This document shows positions 61,059 to 64,000 of a stretch of 64,000 nucleotides of DNA, piece after piece. Source of the DNA: Stenotrophomonas oahuensis (GTDB lineage: Bacteria > Pseudomonadota > Gammaproteobacteria > Xanthomonadales > Xanthomonadaceae); assembly GCF_031834595.1 (NCBI RefSeq), contig NZ_CP115541.1:4210501-4274500 (forward strand). The letters are read 5' to 3'. Position 1 is the first letter of the stretch. Each line of letters starts with the position of its first letter. Made by a program: the position numbers and the translations under genes. The notes below the pieces were generated by a model. The model worked only from the letters and a program-made list of their open reading frames with translations, was not told where the DNA came from and made no database searches.

Positions 61059-61159
61059 TGAGGCTTGAATCCTGTTCAAGTCGAAGTTGCGGAAATGTCG
61101 CTTTTCCGGTGCCGATGGTGCGCTCAAGATGACGGCTATTCAAGCCTTGAGGTGACGCC

Positions 61160-61318
61160 ATGAACATCTACGAAGGGTTGTTGTTCCTGCACGGGCACGT
61201 GGCCAGCGCCGAGCTGGCCCGGCAGTTGGTTGAGCCTGAAATTGTGGAACCCGTAGTGACACGCCATGCGTGTCATGAACCGCCGGAATGCGCGGAAGAC
61301 GCATCTTTACCGTCATGA
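61160..61318 (+). CDS. Small gene with a REP-derived 3' end
   Basis: A 52-residue frame, MNIYEGLLFLHGHVASAELA..., begins after gaggtgac. The first 28 residues look like an ordinary small protein with a hydrophobic centre. From residue 31 on, the coding bases are those of a GTAG REP (read as VVTRHACH). It may be a gene that lost its original end to the palindrome. No family recognised. Confidence 0.5.
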   Translation: MNIYEGLLFLHGHVASAELARQLVEPEIVEPVVTRHACHEPPECAEDASLPS

Positions 61319-61358
61319 GCGACCAGAGTTCACGTTGACACGCATGGCGTGTCACTAC
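61253..61358. repeat. Inverted pair of GTAG REPs
   Basis: gtagtgacacgccatgcg plus tgtca (61253-61275) and tgacacgcatggcgtgtca plus ctac (61336-61358). The first lies inside the small gene at 61160. Confidence 0.8.
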
Positions 61359-61456
61359 GCGTATATTCCGAGCAAGCCCGCCCCCCACACCCGTCGTGGC
61401 CGTAGCGTCCACCATTTGGCACATAGATGCCTGGGTCAGGGGCGGGCCCTTTTCCG

Positions 61457-63622
61457 TCAACGCGGGGCCGGCAGCACGCGCGGCCGGCTCTCGTACCACT
61501 CGCGCGCGCCGGCCAGATGCCACTGGCGCTGGTCGCCGTCCAGCTCGATGCCCGCGCCCAGCACGCCCCAGCGCAGATACAGGTCCCCCTTCTTCTGCGC
61601 CTTGGCCATCTGCAATCGCGCTCGCAGCGACAGGCGCTCGTTCTCTGCCTGCAGATCGTCAATGGTCACCGCGCCGCGCTTCCAACGCAGCTGCCCGGTC
61701 GCCTGCACCTCCCCCGAATCCAGCAGCCCCAGCACCCAGCGCGGGTACGCGCTGCGTTCGGCGAACACGCCCAGCAGCGGCCCCGCATCACGCAGGCGCA
61801 CATCTGTCTGTGCATCCACCTCGAACGGTGCCGCCGCGTCGATCTTGCCCTCACGCAGGGTCAAGCTGCCCCACCATGCTGCATCGCCCTTGCCGTCGCC
61901 GGTGCGGATATTCCGCAACAACACCGTGCTGCCGCCCAGATCGAACTGCTTGGCCTCCAGGTCCGCGCGTTTCAGTTGCGCCTTGACCTGCGCATCGCCG
62001 GCCAACTGCATCCCGGCCACCTGAAGCTGTGCACCGCGCCCACGCAGGTCGGCGCGACCGCGCCCTACCCGGCCCGACGTATCCAGCTCCACATCGCCGC
62101 TCAGCAGTCCGGTACCGCCGAGCAGGCGCACGCTGCCTTCGCCCAGATATCGGTTGTACGCGGTCAGGTCGGGTACCCGTGCGTCGGTGAACTGCAGCCG
62201 CGATTGCAGCGTGTCGCGCATCTGCTGCAAGCGGGCATCGGCCTGCAGTGCCAGGTCCATGTTCTGCCCTTCAAACAGCACCTGCTTCTCGCCGGATGCC
62301 GCCGCGCGGAACGTCGGAATGCGCACATCCAGATGTGCCTGCGCCGGCTTGCCTGCTGCAATGCGTCCCTTGGCCCGCGCATCGCCCTGCATGCGCACGC
62401 CGGCCACTTCGGCCACCGCCGCCACCTTGGGGATATCCAGCGTACTGCCCGGGGCCAGCGTGCCATCCACGATCTTGAGGTCGGCGTTGAGCAAGCCGCC
62501 GCCATCCAGATGGAACCACGGCTTGCGCACGAACAGGTCGGCGATCCAGTTCAGCGACTCGAACTGCCACGCGCCACGCACCTCGCCCGACAGTCGCGGC
62601 AGCAACGTGGCCGGGGCCTCGAACGGAATCTTCCGCCCTGCCACTTTCAGGTCTGCATCCAGCTCACTGCCCGTGTCTTCATCGCGCGGTAACCGCGCCT
62701 GAACGCGGATGTCCTGCGCCACGTCCAACTGCAAGGCCAGCAGCCCGCGGTCGGTGGCGTGCACGCCGGCATGCAGCGGCAAGCGCCACACCAGCCGGCT
62801 GCCCGGGCGTAGTTCGCCACGATCCAACCCCAGTGCGCCCTTGATGTGCGCTTCGGCCGGTGCCGTGCCGACCTTGGCGTGCGCCCCGGCGGTATCGATC
62901 TGCAAGGCGCGACTGCGGCCCTCGATCTCCAGGCTGGCCTGCACCAGTCCGAACTTGCGGATACCCGGCGCTTCGTCGCGGTAATGCCGCGGGTAGCTGA
63001 AGCGCGCATCCAGCCGCGTGTCTTCCAGCAGCTTTACACCGTCCCAGCTCACCGTGGCGTCTTTGAACCCGGCGTTGGAATCCAGCAGCTCTGACGGGCC
63101 GCCCTTGATCTGCTTGACGAAGCCGACCGTACCATCGCCCTTGCCGGCAATCATCAACTTGCCGAAACGGGCGCTGTGGATGCTGTCGCTGTGGATCGCA
63201 TCCAACCGCATCACCCAGCCGCGGTCACCGCGCGGCGGTGGCGGGATGGCTTTCTCCACCCGTTCCACTTCAGCCTCGACATCGGTCGCGTTGATGCGCG
63301 GAATGTGGACCTCCTTGCGTACCAGTGCCGGCAGCGAAATCCACGCGCTGGCGCGTTCGGCGCGGAAGATATACACCGTGTGGTTGGCCTGGCCGCGAAT
63401 ACGGATGTTCCAGACAATGGCGTGCCCCGGCAGCAGGGTCACGGCGGGCCCGGTCTGCAGGGTGAACTTCTCCGGCTTGCGGTTCACCACTGTTTCGAAC
63501 AACGGCGTGTTGAGAAACACGTTTCCGGCCAGCAGGTACACCGCGTAGATCGCCAGGAACCACAGCAGCGCGGTGCGCCATGGCCAGGGCAATCGTCGCA
63601 CACGCTCAGGAATCAACGGCAT
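61457..63622 (-). CDS. AsmA/TamB-like membrane-anchored protein
   Basis: A 721-residue protein with an N-terminal helix (TALLWFLAIYAVYLLAGNVF) and a long periplasmic part of repeating amphipathic beta strands, such as DLKVAGRKIPFEAPATLLPR, LNADLKIVDGTLAPGSTLDI and VKAQLKRADLEAKQFDLGGS. This is the pattern of AsmA-like proteins that carry lipid between membranes. Specific family unknown. Single gene, following a REP pair and upstream of the VOC gene in the same direction. Confidence 0.8.
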   Translation of the reverse strand: MPLIPERVRRLPWPWRTALLWFLAIYAVYLLAGNVFLNTPLFETVVNRKPEKFTLQTGPAVTLLPGHAIVWNIRIRGQANHTVYIFRAERASAWISLPALVRKEVHIPRINATDVEAEVERVEKAIPPPPRGDRGWVMRLDAIHSDSIHSARFGKLMIAGKGDGTVGFVKQIKGGPSELLDSNAGFKDATVSWDGVKLLEDTRLDARFSYPRHYRDEAPGIRKFGLVQASLEIEGRSRALQIDTAGAHAKVGTAPAEAHIKGALGLDRGELRPGSRLVWRLPLHAGVHATDRGLLALQLDVAQDIRVQARLPRDEDTGSELDADLKVAGRKIPFEAPATLLPRLSGEVRGAWQFESLNWIADLFVRKPWFHLDGGGLLNADLKIVDGTLAPGSTLDIPKVAAVAEVAGVRMQGDARAKGRIAAGKPAQAHLDVRIPTFRAAASGEKQVLFEGQNMDLALQADARLQQMRDTLQSRLQFTDARVPDLTAYNRYLGEGSVRLLGGTGLLSGDVELDTSGRVGRGRADLRGRGAQLQVAGMQLAGDAQVKAQLKRADLEAKQFDLGGSTVLLRNIRTGDGKGDAAWWGSLTLREGKIDAAAPFEVDAQTDVRLRDAGPLLGVFAERSAYPRWVLGLLDSGEVQATGQLRWKRGAVTIDDLQAENERLSLRARLQMAKAQKKGDLYLRWGVLGAGIELDGDQRQWHLAGAREWYESRPRVLPAPR

Positions 63623-63711
63623 CGGGGAAGGAGGAAGAACGCAGACATGCGTCCACTATCGGCAACGCCCGCGCGATGCCGCGTGAAAGCCCCCGCGTTC
63701 TGCTTACCGGT

Positions 63712-64000
63712 TCAGCCCGGGCGACGCTCCGGGTCCCAGGCATTGGGCTGCCACAGTTCGACCTTGTTGCCGTCCGGATCGACGATCCACGCGAACGCCC
63801 CGTTCTCGTGCGGCTCCGGCCCGGCCACCACCTGCACGCCGGCCTCACGCAACTGCGCCAGCAATGCGTCCAGGTCATCGACCCGGTAGTTGATCATGAA
63901 GGCCGAGTCACTGGGGCTGAACCATTGCGTGTCGCGCTCGGCTACATGCCAGACGGTCAGGCCGCCATCATCGGCGCGGTCATCCGGCCAGCGCAGCACC
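63712..64000 (-). CDS. VOC-superfamily protein, truncated at window edge
   Basis: The frame is open to the last base of the window, so the true start lies beyond it. The visible 95 residues form a glyoxalase-like half: WHVAERDTQWFSPSDSAFMI, NYRVDDLDALLAQLREAGVQ, PHENGAFAWIVDPDGNKVEL. The metal-ligand Glu in NKVEL is present. Confidence 0.85.
   Translation of the reverse strand, partial: VLRWPDDRADDGGLTVWHVAERDTQWFSPSDSAFMINYRVDDLDALLAQLREAGVQVVAGPEPHENGAFAWIVDPDGNKVELWQPNAWDPERRPG

Overview
The window looks like a chromosomal segment of a Stenotrophomonas-type gammaproteobacterium (Xanthomonadaceae/Lysobacteraceae). The DNA is G+C-rich with G/C-ending codons. Many short palindromes begin with GTAG, like the SMAG repetitive extragenic palindromes described in Stenotrophomonas maltophilia. 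The gene set (SapC, DUF2968, tad locus, imuA-imuB-dnaE2, alpha-amino-ester hydrolase-like enzyme) fits that family. No rRNA, tRNA, CRISPR array, integrase or transposase was found.

Layout. 1-0.7 kb: a structured, C4-antisense-like RNA region ahead of a small SymE-like toxin gene. 0.8-5.3 kb (+): a DUF885 metallopeptidase-like protein, then a compact run of DUF2092, a Pro/Gly-repeat protein, a DUF1254 protein and a 58-residue two-helix protein. 5.3-8.7 kb (-): a PlpD-like patatin/beta-barrel phospholipase overlapped by a BamA-type barrel gene. 8.9-14.2 kb (-): a DUF4136 lipoprotein, then a tightly packed envelope operon (140-aa membrane protein, DUF202, formylglycine-generating-enzyme-like protein, DUF1622, SphA-type barrel, a second DUF2092 protein, a His/Asn-rich secreted protein). 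The two converging blocks share a duplicated gene pair. 14.3-20.8 kb: a membrane protein, a receiver-only and a NarL-type response regulator, an AraC regulator, a MASE1-like histidine kinase and a class A acid phosphatase.

21-26.4 kb (-): an AraC regulator, a trimeric autotransporter adhesin and an OmpA/BamE-like lipoprotein, with four 21-bp-spaced direct repeats in the adhesin promoter region. 27-39.6 kb (+): a complete tad/flp pilus locus with two accessory genes (DUF3613, DUF2968). 39.6-46.8 kb: small metabolic and envelope genes separated by GTAG palindromes, including two related 146-bp elements flanking a monooxygenase gene. 47-53 kb: an old yellow enzyme, an alpha-amino-ester hydrolase-like protein and a GH3 glycosidase with an unusual N-terminal domain. 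53.4-58.7 kb: the imuA-imuB-dnaE2 mutagenesis cassette behind a LexA-like palindrome. 58.8-64 kb: a membrane-anchored unknown, a YggS-type PLP protein, a LysR regulator, a small gene whose 3' end is a palindrome, an AsmA-like protein and the start-truncated VOC gene at the edge.

Functionally the window is dominated by the cell envelope and surface: adhesin, pilus, two or three outer-membrane barrels and many secreted proteins or lipoproteins, with local two-component and AraC control. The least explained part is the pair of converging envelope blocks at 2.7-14.2 kb, which contains a formylglycine-generating enzyme with both catalytic cysteines but no sulfatase in view.
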